Assembly: GCF_004342165.1 (NCBI RefSeq)
Contig: NZ_SMAL01000001.1
Location: 1-64,000, forward strand
Origin: Natranaerovirga pectinivora
Lineage (GTDB): Bacteria > Bacillota > Clostridia > Lachnospirales > DSM-24629
Length of the DNA stretch: 64,000 nt
Direction: 5' to 3'
Below the pieces are notes generated by a model. That model was not told where the DNA came from. It did not search any database and saw only the letters and a program-made list of their open reading frames with translations. The position numbers were made by a program, and so were the translations under genes. How positions within the stretch are numbered: the stretch's first letter is position 1; each line of letters opens with the position of its first letter. Positions 47,250 through 55,539 of the stretch are shown here, in pieces.

Positions 47250-47786
47250 ATGATTGGTGCAAAAATAAGAGATAAAAGAAAAGAAGTTGGATTAAGTTTA
47301 AAAGAATTGGCTGAGAAAACAAATTTGACCCCTGGATTTTTAAGTCAAATAGAAAGAGATTTAGCAGAGCCATCTATTACATCTTTAAGAAAACTCTCAG
47401 AAGCCTTAGGGGTAGCTGTCTTTTATTTTCTTATGGACGATTTGCATAAAAATCCTGTTGTTAAAAAAGGTGAGGGGAAGATACTTAACTTTAGACATTC
47501 ACATGTGAATTATGAGTTGTTATCCCCTGATCTTAACCGTCAAATGGAAATGTTTAAAGCGGAGTTAGAACCTGGTGCTATGACTTGTGAAGAACCACTG
47601 TGTCATCCAGGAGAAGAGGTGACTCATGTTCTCCAAGGGAAGATGCTGATCATTATTGGAGATCAGGAGTATACCCTTGAAGAAGGAGACACTATTTATT
47701 ATTTTTGTAGTATTCCCCATAAGATTGTTAGTGTAGGTGATGTGAATTTGATTTTTATTTCAACGATTACGCCTCCTGAGTTTTAG
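47250..47786 (+). CDS. XRE family regulator with cupin domain
   Basis: This is a 178-residue two-domain regulator. The N-terminal XRE helix-turn-helix (residues 1-60) has LSLKELAEKTNLTPGFLSQI, and the C-terminal cupin (about 105-175) has the HPGEEVTHVLQGKM and EGDTIYYF motifs. Such proteins sense small molecules through the cupin. Being enclosed in the purine region, it may regulate these genes, but no operator could be identified. Confidence 0.88.
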   Translation: MIGAKIRDKRKEVGLSLKELAEKTNLTPGFLSQIERDLAEPSITSLRKLSEALGVAVFYFLMDDLHKNPVVKKGEGKILNFRHSHVNYELLSPDLNRQMEMFKAELEPGAMTCEEPLCHPGEEVTHVLQGKMLIIIGDQEYTLEEGDTIYYFCSIPHKIVSVGDVNLIFISTITPPEF

Positions 47787-47855
47787 AGTTGATTTTTAAA
47801 AGAAATATATAAATACAACTGCCGTTAAGTATATTAGAAAAGGGTTACATTTTAC

Positions 47856-47925
47856 AATCCATATTCTTGAACCTTAAACTCTATTGGAGCAATTAGTTAA
47901 GGTTCTTTAGGGAATATGGATTTTT
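47856..47925 (+). terminator. Extended hairpin ahead of the molybdopterin-binding protein gene
   Basis: Three stacked helices can be drawn. AATCCATATTC (47856-47866) pairs with 47912-47922, GAACCTTAA (47869-47877) with 47897-47905, and ATTG with CAAT closes a 3-nt loop; T5 follows. It may be only the terminator of the XRE gene, or a structured leader of the gene at 47971. Confidence 0.6.
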
Positions 47926-47970
47926 ACTTTAAAAGACTAAATTATTGTTTTTTAGAATGGAGTGGTTTTT

Positions 47971-48990
47971 ATGAAAGTTGTTTCTGTAGAGGATGCTGTT
48001 GGGATGGTTTTGGCTCATGATTTAACTAAGATTGTTTCAGATGAGTTTAAGGGTGCTGCTTTTAAGAAGGGGCATATTATTAGAAGTGAAGACATTGAGT
48101 CATTGAAAAAGATGGGAAAGTTTCATATTAATATTATTGAGTTAGGTGATAATGAGGTTCACGAAGAAGAAGCTGCTTTTCGTATTGGTAAAGGGGCTTG
48201 TGGTGAAGGGGTTTATTTAACAGAACCTTCTGAGGGAAAAGTGAGTTTGAAAGCAATGAAGAGAGGTCTTCTTAAAGTAAATAGAATATGTCTTGAAAGT
48301 ATAAATGAAATAGAAGATATTATTTTGTCTACTAGGCATAGCGGTACCATTGTTGAAAAGGATCAGTTAATTGCTGGTACTAAGATAATTCCTTTGGTAA
48401 CAGATAAAGATAAGGTTGAATTAGCAGAAAGGATTTGTAAAGAAATAGGTTCAGTAGTTAGTGTAAAATCTTTATTTTGTCTAAAGGTAGGGGTTGTTGT
48501 AACAGGTACTGAGGTTTATAATGGTATTATTGAGGATAAATTTGCACCTGTCTTAGAGGAAAAGGTTAAAGCTTTAGGTGGGAATTGTTTGGATGTAATA
48601 TTTGTTCCTGACGATGAATTTCTGATTAAAGAGGCAATTAATAACCAGTTGAATAATGGTGCGGAGTTGGTTATGGTTTCAGGTGGAATGGCTGTTGATG
48701 CAGATGATATTACGCCAGTGGCCATTAAAGATTTAGGAACAGAAGTGATTTCTTATGGTTCACCTGTTTTACCAGGTGCTATGTTTATGATTGCTTATAA
48801 AGGGGATATACCCATATTAGGGATCCCAGCATGTGGGATGTTTAACAAGATTACTGTTTTAGATATTGTATTACCAAGAATATTTGCTAAAGAAAAAATA
48901 ACAAAAAAAGATATTGTTGCATTGGCACATGGTGGTTTGTGTTTGGCATGTGAAGTGTGTAGATATCCCATATGCCCAATGGGAAAATAG
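47971..48990 (+). CDS. Molybdopterin-binding protein with C-terminal cysteine cluster
   Basis: This 339-residue protein contains an MoCF-type molybdopterin-binding domain: VVVTGTEVYNGIIEDKFAPV near residue 173, VMVSGGMAVDADD near 230 and the VLPGAMFMIAYKG stretch near 270. The N-terminal half lacks the usual MoeA domains. The C terminus is unusual: LCLACEVCRYPICPMGK places four cysteines together as C-x2-C-x2-C-x4-C, which could hold an iron-sulfur cluster or a metal. Proteins of this kind lie beside clostridial, often selenium-dependent, molybdenum hydroxylases. A role in metal insertion is inferred. Start at 47971 follows GGAG. Confidence 0.82.
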   Translation: MKVVSVEDAVGMVLAHDLTKIVSDEFKGAAFKKGHIIRSEDIESLKKMGKFHINIIELGDNEVHEEEAAFRIGKGACGEGVYLTEPSEGKVSLKAMKRGLLKVNRICLESINEIEDIILSTRHSGTIVEKDQLIAGTKIIPLVTDKDKVELAERICKEIGSVVSVKSLFCLKVGVVVTGTEVYNGIIEDKFAPVLEEKVKALGGNCLDVIFVPDDEFLIKEAINNQLNNGAELVMVSGGMAVDADDITPVAIKDLGTEVISYGSPVLPGAMFMIAYKGDIPILGIPACGMFNKITVLDIVLPRIFAKEKITKKDIVALAHGGLCLACEVCRYPICPMGK

Positions 48991-49005
48991 AAAGGAGATG
49001 CCATA

Positions 49006-49809
49006 ATGACTATTTTTGAAGAAATTGTACAACTACAGAAAAAAAATATATGTTTTGCTGTGGCAACCATACTATCATCCAAGGGTTCAACGCCTAGAAA
49101 TATTGGAAAGATGATTGTTGAAGGGGATGGAAGGATTAAAGGAACCATTGGAGGAGGTTTAGCAGAATCCTTTGTTATTAAAGAAGCTATTGAAGCCATT
49201 AAAAATAAACAATCAAAAACCGTTGAATACACTTTAAACAGTGATGCAAAAGATGGTATAAAAATGTATTGTGGAGGGTCTTTATCTGTGTTTATTGAAG
49301 TGATTCCCCCAAGACCAAGATTAGTTATAGTTGGTGCAGGTCATATAGGACAGGCAGTTGCACGTTTAGCGGCTACTTTAGATTATCAAATAGTGGTAGT
49401 AGATGATAGAGTAGAATTTGCCAATAAAGAACTTTATCCTATGGCAGAAGAAGTTTATGCAAACCCTGATATTTTAAAGGCTATTGATGAGGTTCATATG
49501 GATGCCAATACCTATATTTTGATTTTTACAAAAGACTCTGATGAAACAGTTTTACGTTATGTGATCAATAAAGAATTGGCTTTTTTAGGTATGATTGGTA
49601 GTGGTAGAAAAGTTATAAAGACCTTAACAAAACTAAAAGAAGAAGGTATTTCAGAAGAAGCCATAGATAAGGTTCAAGCGCCACTAGGTTTAGACATCGG
49701 TGCAGAGACCCCAGAAGAAATTGCAATTAGTATTATTGGTGAAGTAATGAAGTTTAAAAATGGTACATCGGGCAATTCTTTAAAAGAAATAAAAATAAAA
49801 AACATATAG
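49006..49809 (+). CDS. XdhC/CoxI family cofactor maturation protein
   Basis: XdhC binds the molybdenum cofactor, protects its sulfurated form and helps insert it into xanthine dehydrogenase. The 267-residue protein has the N-terminal CoxI domain (ATILSSKGSTPRNIGKMIV near residue 24 and KGTIGGGLAE near 45) and the C-terminal Rossmann domain (VGAGHIGQAVARLA near 106, GMIGSGRK near 195). It follows the molybdopterin-binding protein by 15 nt, as one maturation unit for the two hydroxylases. Confidence 0.92.
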   Translation: MTIFEEIVQLQKKNICFAVATILSSKGSTPRNIGKMIVEGDGRIKGTIGGGLAESFVIKEAIEAIKNKQSKTVEYTLNSDAKDGIKMYCGGSLSVFIEVIPPRPRLVIVGAGHIGQAVARLAATLDYQIVVVDDRVEFANKELYPMAEEVYANPDILKAIDEVHMDANTYILIFTKDSDETVLRYVINKELAFLGMIGSGRKVIKTLTKLKEEGISEEAIDKVQAPLGLDIGAETPEEIAISIIGEVMKFKNGTSGNSLKEIKIKNI

Positions 49810-49818
49810 GTGATTACT

Positions 49819-50505
49819 TTGTCAAATAGTACATTAAAATGGATAGCTATTATTTCAATGTTAGTAGATCATATGGGGGCAGTTTTATTTCCACAGGTTA
49901 TAGTATTTAGAGCTATTGGAAGATTAGCTTTTCCGATATTTGCATTTCTTATAACAGAAGGATTTATACATACACAGAACATTAATAAATACATAATGAG
50001 ATTAGGTGTTTTTGCTTTGGTTTCGGAGATTCCATTTAACTTAGCTTTTTATGGGAGATGGTTTTATTTGGGGCATCAGAATATTTTTGTTACCCTTTTT
50101 TTAGGGCTATTGGCTATAACATTATATGAGAAATATAGAGTTGTAGATAAACAAAAAGCTGATGGGTATTTGTTTTTAATGTTATTTGGTGCATTTATTA
50201 TTAACTCGGATTATAGTATTTTCGGTGTGTTAATGATTTTTGTTTTTTATATTTTCAAAAAGGACTTTAAGAAGATTGTCATTTGGAATGTAATTATTGT
50301 ATTAAGTATGGTTTTACCAAATTGGGCGGCTAACGCTTTTATATTAAATCCATGGTTAATCCTTCAGCTAGGTGCATTGGTGTCATTGTATATAATACAT
50401 TTATACAATGGTAAGAAAGGTAAACAGATTAAGTATTTATTTTACATGTTTTATCCAGTTCATTTAATCTTTTTATATATAGCTTCATTGAATTTCTTTT
50501 TTTAA
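49819..50505 (+). CDS. TraX family membrane protein
   Basis: This 228-residue polytopic protein begins NSTLKWIAIISMLVDHMGAV, the signature of the TraX family. TraX was first known as the F-pilin acetylase, and it is common in Gram-positive genomes, where its substrate is unknown. About seven hydrophobic segments are visible. A TTG start at 49819 fits both the family N terminus and the AGGTGA ahead of it. It begins right after xdhC and may simply be read through. Confidence 0.85.
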   Translation: MSNSTLKWIAIISMLVDHMGAVLFPQVIVFRAIGRLAFPIFAFLITEGFIHTQNINKYIMRLGVFALVSEIPFNLAFYGRWFYLGHQNIFVTLFLGLLAITLYEKYRVVDKQKADGYLFLMLFGAFIINSDYSIFGVLMIFVFYIFKKDFKKIVIWNVIIVLSMVLPNWAANAFILNPWLILQLGALVSLYIIHLYNGKKGKQIKYLFYMFYPVHLIFLYIASLNFFF

Positions 50506-50574
50506 TAAAATGCTTTCATAATCTCTATACATAAAAATATAATTAAATTAAAAGGTGATGTATGAGGTGAAAGA

Positions 50575-51309
50575 ATGAAAACATATATTAAATATTTTAA
50601 TTTTATTACATTTGTATTAGTATTAATTGTTAATTATTTAATAGGGTTTAATCAAGATACATTTAATAATATTGAAAGGACTTCCTTAGTACCTGCTAAT
50701 TATACTTTTTCGATTTGGGGATTAATATATCTATTATTATTAATGTTTGTAATATACCAGGGATTGCCTTCGAATAAGGAAAAAGGTCTTATTATTGAAA
50801 ATATCGGATTATTATTTGTGTTAACATCCATGTTAAATATAATATGGCTCTTCACATGGAACAATCAAATGATATTATTAAGTTGGCTAGTATTATTCAT
50901 GTATTTTTTCCTTTTGGGAATGATCTATTTTTCTTTAGATATAGATTATTGTCAGGTATCTATATGGGATAGGATTTTTATACAGATACCATTTTCTACA
51001 TATTTTGCGTGGATTAGTGTTGCATTTTTTTTAAACACATCTATTTTAATTAAAAATTACGATCTTTTTACTGCTATAAGTGAAAATAGCATTACCATAC
51101 TTTTTATGATTATCATTTTAGTCATCAGCTTTTTAATTACCAATTCAAACAATGATATTGTATTTTTATCTGTAATTGTTTGGGCTCTGTTTGGTGTTAT
51201 AATTAATCAATTAGATAATGAGAATAACATTAGTTTAGTAGCAGGGGTTGGGGTAATTTTATTGTTGTTACAATGGATAGATAAATATAAAAAATACCTG
51301 TGTAAGTAA
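50575..51309 (+). CDS. TspO/MBR-like tryptophan-rich sensory protein
   Basis: This 244-residue membrane protein has the motif PANYTFSIWGLIYLLLL near residue 42, WLFTWNNQ near 100 and WISVAFFLNTS near 146. These resemble the tryptophan-rich TspO family, which binds porphyrins and other ligands, though this chain is longer than classical TspO (about 160 residues). The ligand is not predictable. Confidence 0.72.
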   Translation: MKTYIKYFNFITFVLVLIVNYLIGFNQDTFNNIERTSLVPANYTFSIWGLIYLLLLMFVIYQGLPSNKEKGLIIENIGLLFVLTSMLNIIWLFTWNNQMILLSWLVLFMYFFLLGMIYFSLDIDYCQVSIWDRIFIQIPFSTYFAWISVAFFLNTSILIKNYDLFTAISENSITILFMIIILVISFLITNSNNDIVFLSVIVWALFGVIINQLDNENNISLVAGVGVILLLLQWIDKYKKYLCK

Positions 51310-51314
51310 AGTTG

Positions 51315-52025
51315 CTAAGAATCATTACTAGATGAATTAAAAACTTCTTTCAGAGACTTCTTATTGAAAATGAAAATAATGGAAACAGGCCATAATACAG
51401 TATTAATTAAATGACCTAAAACAGCTTGTATGATTACAAGTTGTTTTGTTATTTCTGAATAATCAGAAGGTGTTATATCACCGAAGCCTATTGTAAAAAA
51501 GGTAGTTACGCTGAAGTATAAAGCGTCTAAATGAGATGTAATAATCGTGTCTGATTCTAAGCCTTCATTAAAGACATTGCTTAAATATTTATATAGAACG
51601 CCAAAAGACCTTAGTACCCCATAGAGAATGAAAATATATAATAAAAATAGACATACAAGTCGAATTAAAGTCATATTATTTGAGTTTATGCGTCCAGATT
51701 TCATATTGAAGGCCAAACACATAAAGTTAATAATGGACATAAATAATATCCAACATATAATAAATACTGTTAAAGGGGTGTTCATACTATTTAATAGAAA
51801 TTCATTAAAAAAGAGCAATACCGTTGGTAGTAAAAGCAAAAGAAGTGCATTTAAAATAAAAGCAATAAAATAAGAAGTTATTGCTATAGAAAAAAAAGAA
51901 GCTGTTAATGACAATATAGAAACTAGATAAAAAAAAGTAATTTTAGTAAAGAATCCTATTATCATTGTTATTAAAGATATAATTAGAAGGTTAATACTGT
52001 AATTTAGTTTTTTCAATTTAAACAC
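51315..52025 (-). CDS. Potassium channel family membrane protein
   Basis: The 236-residue protein ends with a two-helix potassium-channel pore: the selectivity filter TIGFGD lies in SVTTFFTIGFGDITPSDYSE near residue 178, followed by the pore-lining helix. About four further hydrophobic segments precede it. No C-terminal RCK domain is present. It converges with the TspO-like gene with only 5 bases between the stops. Confidence 0.85.
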   Translation of the reverse strand: MFKLKKLNYSINLLIISLITMIIGFFTKITFFYLVSILSLTASFFSIAITSYFIAFILNALLLLLLPTVLLFFNEFLLNSMNTPLTVFIICWILFMSIINFMCLAFNMKSGRINSNNMTLIRLVCLFLLYIFILYGVLRSFGVLYKYLSNVFNEGLESDTIITSHLDALYFSVTTFFTIGFGDITPSDYSEITKQLVIIQAVLGHLINTVLWPVSIIFIFNKKSLKEVFNSSSNDS

Positions 52026-52094
52026 CTTTTATATAAAATTAGAAAAGAATTCACTATACCTGTTTAACAAATATAGTGAATCTTTTAAGGTAGA

Positions 52095-52289
52095 TTATTC
52101 TTCATTATTGTCCATTATTCTATCATATAAATCAAGTTTACAACGACCATCTCTTTCGTCTAAATTGACACAGTTTAAACAACTAATTCTATCACCTACA
52201 GAAGCAGTGAAAGCGCCATTTGGGTTATCAGGTTTATAACTGCTACATAAATGTGCAACAAAGCTATAATCATCAAAACTAGCTCTCAT
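52095..52289 (-). CDS. Small cysteine-containing protein, unknown
   Basis: This gene encodes 64 residues, with a CLNCVNLDERDGRCKLDLYD stretch that puts three cysteines as C-x2-C-x8-C, plus an earlier Cys at position 15. This could bind zinc or an iron-sulfur cluster. I do not recognise the family. Its start overlaps the upstream gene by 11 nt, so the two are translationally coupled. Confidence 0.6.
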   Translation of the reverse strand: MRASFDDYSFVAHLCSSYKPDNPNGAFTASVGDRISCLNCVNLDERDGRCKLDLYDRIMDNNEE

Positions 52290-52458
52290 AATTATCTAGA
52301 CTCCCTTCATCTGTATGGACTTCATTGTTATTATTTTCTGTATTTAGATTTGTTTCAGCAAGTGGAAAGTAAAAGAAAAAAAGGTCGTCGGCAAAGTTTT
52401 CAAGGCTATTGGTTTTAGGATACCTATTTAATTTAGAGTTTGAATCTTCAAATCTCAT
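52279..52458 (-). CDS. Small acidic protein, unknown
   Basis: This 59-residue protein has FADDLFFFYFPLAETN in the middle and many Asn, Asp and Glu residues. I do not recognise the family. The ATG at 52458 follows GGGAGG with good spacing. It is coupled to the small cysteine protein downstream. The pair could be an accessory or spore-related unit, but there is no direct evidence. Confidence 0.55.
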   Translation of the reverse strand: MRFEDSNSKLNRYPKTNSLENFADDLFFFYFPLAETNLNTENNNNEVHTDEGSLDNYES

Positions 52459-52568
52459 AAAACAACCTCCCAATTTTATTCTTGATAATACAACATCATT
52501 AATGTGACTGTATTTATTATCTCCAAATTGTATAAAATTATGTAAGAGAGGAAGTTGTAGTTGATTTT

Positions 52569-53054
52569 CTAATCATTTAATGGATAGGTAAGATTTTCTT
52601 CATTAATAACATAAACCACTTCTTCTAAAAATTTTTTTGCTTCATATTTTGACATTGGTGGGTTCATATCTAAGTAGTTACCGCAATCTCTTGCAGTTGC
52701 ACCTGGAATGTCTTCTTTAAAGTCAACAACAAATTCAAACATTTCTTTAACGATGGTTACAACATCTTTAGATTCTAAATCTCCCTTAAGGATTAAATAA
52801 AATCCAGTGCGACAACCCATTGGACCAAAATAAATGGTTTGATCTTTATAAGTATCATGGTTTCTTAAAAAGGTAGCAATTAAATGTTCCATACTGTGCA
52901 TTTCACCAGTGTTCATAACTGGTTCTAAATTAGGTCTTTTCATCCTAATATCAAATGTGGTTATTGTTTCATTGCCAATAGTATCTTTTCTTGATACATA
53001 TATGCCTCTTAATAAATCAATATGATTAACTGTAAAAGATGATATTTTTTCCAT
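52569..53054 (-). CDS. luxS: S-ribosylhomocysteine lyase LuxS
   Basis: LuxS cleaves S-ribosylhomocysteine to homocysteine and the precursor of autoinducer-2, recycling the methyl cycle. The 161-residue protein keeps the metal site HSMEH near residue 53, the catalytic Cys in MGCRTGFYLI near 84, and the CGNY histidine/cysteine ligand region near 128. It also recycles the S-adenosylmethionine by-product of methylation. AGGAGGA precedes the ATG. Confidence 0.95.
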   Translation of the reverse strand: MEKISSFTVNHIDLLRGIYVSRKDTIGNETITTFDIRMKRPNLEPVMNTGEMHSMEHLIATFLRNHDTYKDQTIYFGPMGCRTGFYLILKGDLESKDVVTIVKEMFEFVVDFKEDIPGATARDCGNYLDMNPPMSKYEAKKFLEEVVYVINEENLTYPLND

Positions 53055-53137
53055 AGTTTAAATCCTCCTAAAGCTTTTAATATTAGTATTATATCATTTG
53101 TAAGAAATATAACAAATAAAATAAAAATCTTTTAGCC

Positions 53138-53191
53138 TTGACAATAAAAAGGTAATTATTTACAATTAATATGTAAATGCATATCATTTGC
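53138..53191 (+). promoter_or_regulatory. cbiM operon promoter with palindromic operator
   Basis: TTGACA (53138-53143), a 17-bp spacer and TACAAT (53161-53166) form a promoter. Just downstream, GTAAATG-CATAT-CATTTGC at 53173-53191 is a near-perfect palindrome placed where a Fur- or Zur-type repressor would block transcription. The regulator is not in this window. Confidence 0.6.
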
Positions 53192-53221
53192 AATTAGAAA
53201 TTATATTTGAGGAGGGGTATT

Positions 53222-53947
53222 ATGAGTCATCTTCATGTTCCAGATGGAATTATGCCTTTTTATGTTTGGTTTGGGGGCTATGTACTTACTTTTGTTATTA
53301 TATTTATAATAACAAAAAAATTGATTGTTAATGAAACAAGAAAGAAAATACCTTATACTGGAGTGGCAGCAGCATTAATGTTAATTACTATGTCAATACC
53401 ATTAGGTATTATACCAGTCCACCTGGGGTTAGCAACCTTAACAGGTATTCTTGTAGGGCCATCTTTAGGGTTTCTTGCTGTTTTCGTAGTGAATATGCTT
53501 TTAGCCTTTATTGGACATGGTGGTTTGACAGTTGTAGGACTTAACACACTTGTTATTGGTTTGGAATTAGTAATAGGCGTCTATGTATTTAGGTTTTTAG
53601 TTAAAAAATATTCTACTAGTCTAAGTGCATCAGTGGGGACAGCATTGGCAATATTGGTTTCTCTTGCTTTTATGTTTGGTATTGTTGGTAATGCGGTAGG
53701 ATTTGTTGAAACAATACCACATCACCATAATGAGCATAATGAAGTAGAGAATGGCGAAAGTATTCAAGAAGAAACATTTGCTGAAGCTGTAAGCGAGGTT
53801 AAATATTTTATTTTTACAGGGTGGACTGCCTTAGTATTAATTTTTGCTGCAGGTATATTGGTTGAAGTACTTATTACAATAGGTATCATTCGATTTTTTA
53901 TGAATGTTAGACCTGATATTATAAAATCGAGTCATCGTTTCACTTAA
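53222..53947 (+). CDS. cbiM: CbiM-type metal ECF transporter substrate-binding permease
   Basis: This 241-residue membrane protein of the CbiM/NikM family starts SHLHVPDGIMPFYVWFGGY and has several helices. VPDG and the N-terminal histidines help bind the metal. A histidine-rich loop (PHHHNEHNE near residue 168) is present, and no separate CbiN follows. Cobalt and nickel are the classical substrates. Zinc is possible here because of the G3E and YraQ/DUF1980 neighbours. GAGGAGGGG precedes the ATG at 53222. Confidence 0.87.
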   Translation: MSHLHVPDGIMPFYVWFGGYVLTFVIIFIITKKLIVNETRKKIPYTGVAAALMLITMSIPLGIIPVHLGLATLTGILVGPSLGFLAVFVVNMLLAFIGHGGLTVVGLNTLVIGLELVIGVYVFRFLVKKYSTSLSASVGTALAILVSLAFMFGIVGNAVGFVETIPHHHNEHNEVENGESIQEETFAEAVSEVKYFIFTGWTALVLIFAAGILVEVLITIGIIRFFMNVRPDIIKSSHRFT

Positions 53948-53967
53948 AGTTAGGAGTTGACAATTTA

Positions 53968-54681
53968 ATGCATATTGCAGATATAGACTATATATCTACT
54001 TTTGGACGGAGCTTTTTCCATAAAGCCCGTCCTATTTCAAAAGTTATTTTCTCTATTTTGTTATTGTTTTCTATGATAACAACGGATTCAATTTATTACA
54101 TACTAAGTATTATCGGATTGATGATTGTTTTTACAGGGCTTGCTAGAATCCCTTTTAAACAAATGATCCATTTATTAGGGTATCCATTGTTTTTTAGTAT
54201 TATTTTTGCATTGGTTTTTATTGGACAATCAAGGGAAATGATGTTTTTGATTATGGGAAGAGCAGTTGGTGCGGCCTATATTCTTGTATTTCTTATTATG
54301 ACAACCTCCTATACGGAGTTGTTTGGCTTTTTCTCTTTGTTTATGCCTACTTTATTAGTAGATGTATTCATTTTTACCTATCGTTCCTTATTTATTCTAT
54401 TGGAAGCCACAAGTAAGCTATTTAGATCTATCAAATTAAGAGGTGGTTATCATCCACTGAGAATTGTTATGAATATGAAAAATATGGCCTCGATGATAGG
54501 GGTTTTAATAATACATTCTCTTGAAATGAGTGAAAGGATGTACAATATTTATTCTCTAAGAGGATATAAAGGTGCAGTGAATTTAAGAAGAATTACAATA
54601 TGGCCTTTGGGATGGAATGATTATTTTGTTTTATTCGCAGGTTTGGCTAGTGTTGCATGGAGGTTTATTATATGGAAATAG
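53968..54681 (+). CDS. cbiQ: CbiQ-type ECF transporter membrane subunit
   Basis: This 237-residue integral membrane T-component has hydrophobic helices in the first 150 residues and the coupling motif SIKLRGGYHPL near residue 158, with a second arginine motif SLRGYKG near 197 that contacts the ATPase. It forms the energy-coupling core with CbiO and the CbiM subunit. The start is preceded by TAGGAG. Confidence 0.87.
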   Translation: MHIADIDYISTFGRSFFHKARPISKVIFSILLLFSMITTDSIYYILSIIGLMIVFTGLARIPFKQMIHLLGYPLFFSIIFALVFIGQSREMMFLIMGRAVGAAYILVFLIMTTSYTELFGFFSLFMPTLLVDVFIFTYRSLFILLEATSKLFRSIKLRGGYHPLRIVMNMKNMASMIGVLIIHSLEMSERMYNIYSLRGYKGAVNLRRITIWPLGWNDYFVLFAGLASVAWRFIIWK

Positions 54682-55502
54682 TTAAAGTGTGCTGTTTAAA
54701 ACATATATATCCAGATAAGACAGAAGTGAATTTATGTGGATTAGATTTTGTTGTTGAAAAGGGAAAAAAGGTAGTGGTGCTAGGCGCTAACGGATCTGGT
54801 AAAACGACCTTATTGGCCCATGTTTTAGGGTTGTTATCCCCTGTGGAAGGTATTGTAGAAGTAATGGGAAAACAGCCTCACAAAGAGTTTAATGAAGTTA
54901 GAAAACATCTAGGTGTGGTTTTTCAAAATGTTGATGAACAAATTATTGGGCCTACAGTTTATGATGATATGGCGTTTACTGCTAGAAATGATAAAATGCC
55001 TAAAAATGAAATAGATACTAAGGTTAAAGAGATTGCTAAGACATTAAGAATTGATGAATTGTTGGATAAAATCCCTCATTATCTGAGTGGGGGGCAAAAA
55101 AAGAAAGTTGCATTAGCAGGGGCTATGGTTACAAATCCTGAAATATTGATTTTAGATGAACCTTTTGACGCTCTAGATCCAAAGTCCAAATGGGAAATGG
55201 TAGAGTATTTGAACTTGCTTAATAAAGAGAAAGGGACGAGTTTGATTATAACGACCCATGATATTAATGTTGTGCCACATATTGCTGATGTTGTATATGT
55301 TATTGATAAAGGGGTTTTTACATTAAAAGGTTGTTCTGAGGAAGTATTTAATGAAATAGATTTATTAAAGGAAGCTAATTTAGAAGCGCCTTTGTTTAAT
55401 GAATTGTTTAATCGATTGAAGAAAAGAGGGTATGATCTTGGGTGTCCTGTAACTGTGGAGGATGCTGAAGCCCAGTTGCTTAAGCTTTTAGAGGGGCATT
55501 AA
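54672..55502 (+). CDS. cbiO: CbiO-type ECF transporter ATPase
   Basis: This 276-residue ABC ATPase has Walker A GANGSGKTTL near residue 37, the signature HYLSGGQKKKVALAGAMV near 139, and Walker B EILILDEPFDALDP near 162. It overlaps cbiQ by 10 nt. The ATG at 54672, preceded by TGGAGG, is chosen over one at 54657. A single CbiO gene implies a homodimeric ATPase. Confidence 0.9.
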   Translation: MEIVKVCCLKHIYPDKTEVNLCGLDFVVEKGKKVVVLGANGSGKTTLLAHVLGLLSPVEGIVEVMGKQPHKEFNEVRKHLGVVFQNVDEQIIGPTVYDDMAFTARNDKMPKNEIDTKVKEIAKTLRIDELLDKIPHYLSGGQKKKVALAGAMVTNPEILILDEPFDALDPKSKWEMVEYLNLLNKEKGTSLIITTHDINVVPHIADVVYVIDKGVFTLKGCSEEVFNEIDLLKEANLEAPLFNELFNRLKKRGYDLGCPVTVEDAEAQLLKLLEGH

Positions 55503-55539
55503 ATTTAGTTGTTATAATTTATATTGTAAGGGTGATTTT

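Noticed and set aside
53055-53221. Cobalamin riboswitch before cbiM
   Set aside because: The 167-bp gap is too short, and its clearest signals are a simple promoter and a palindrome.
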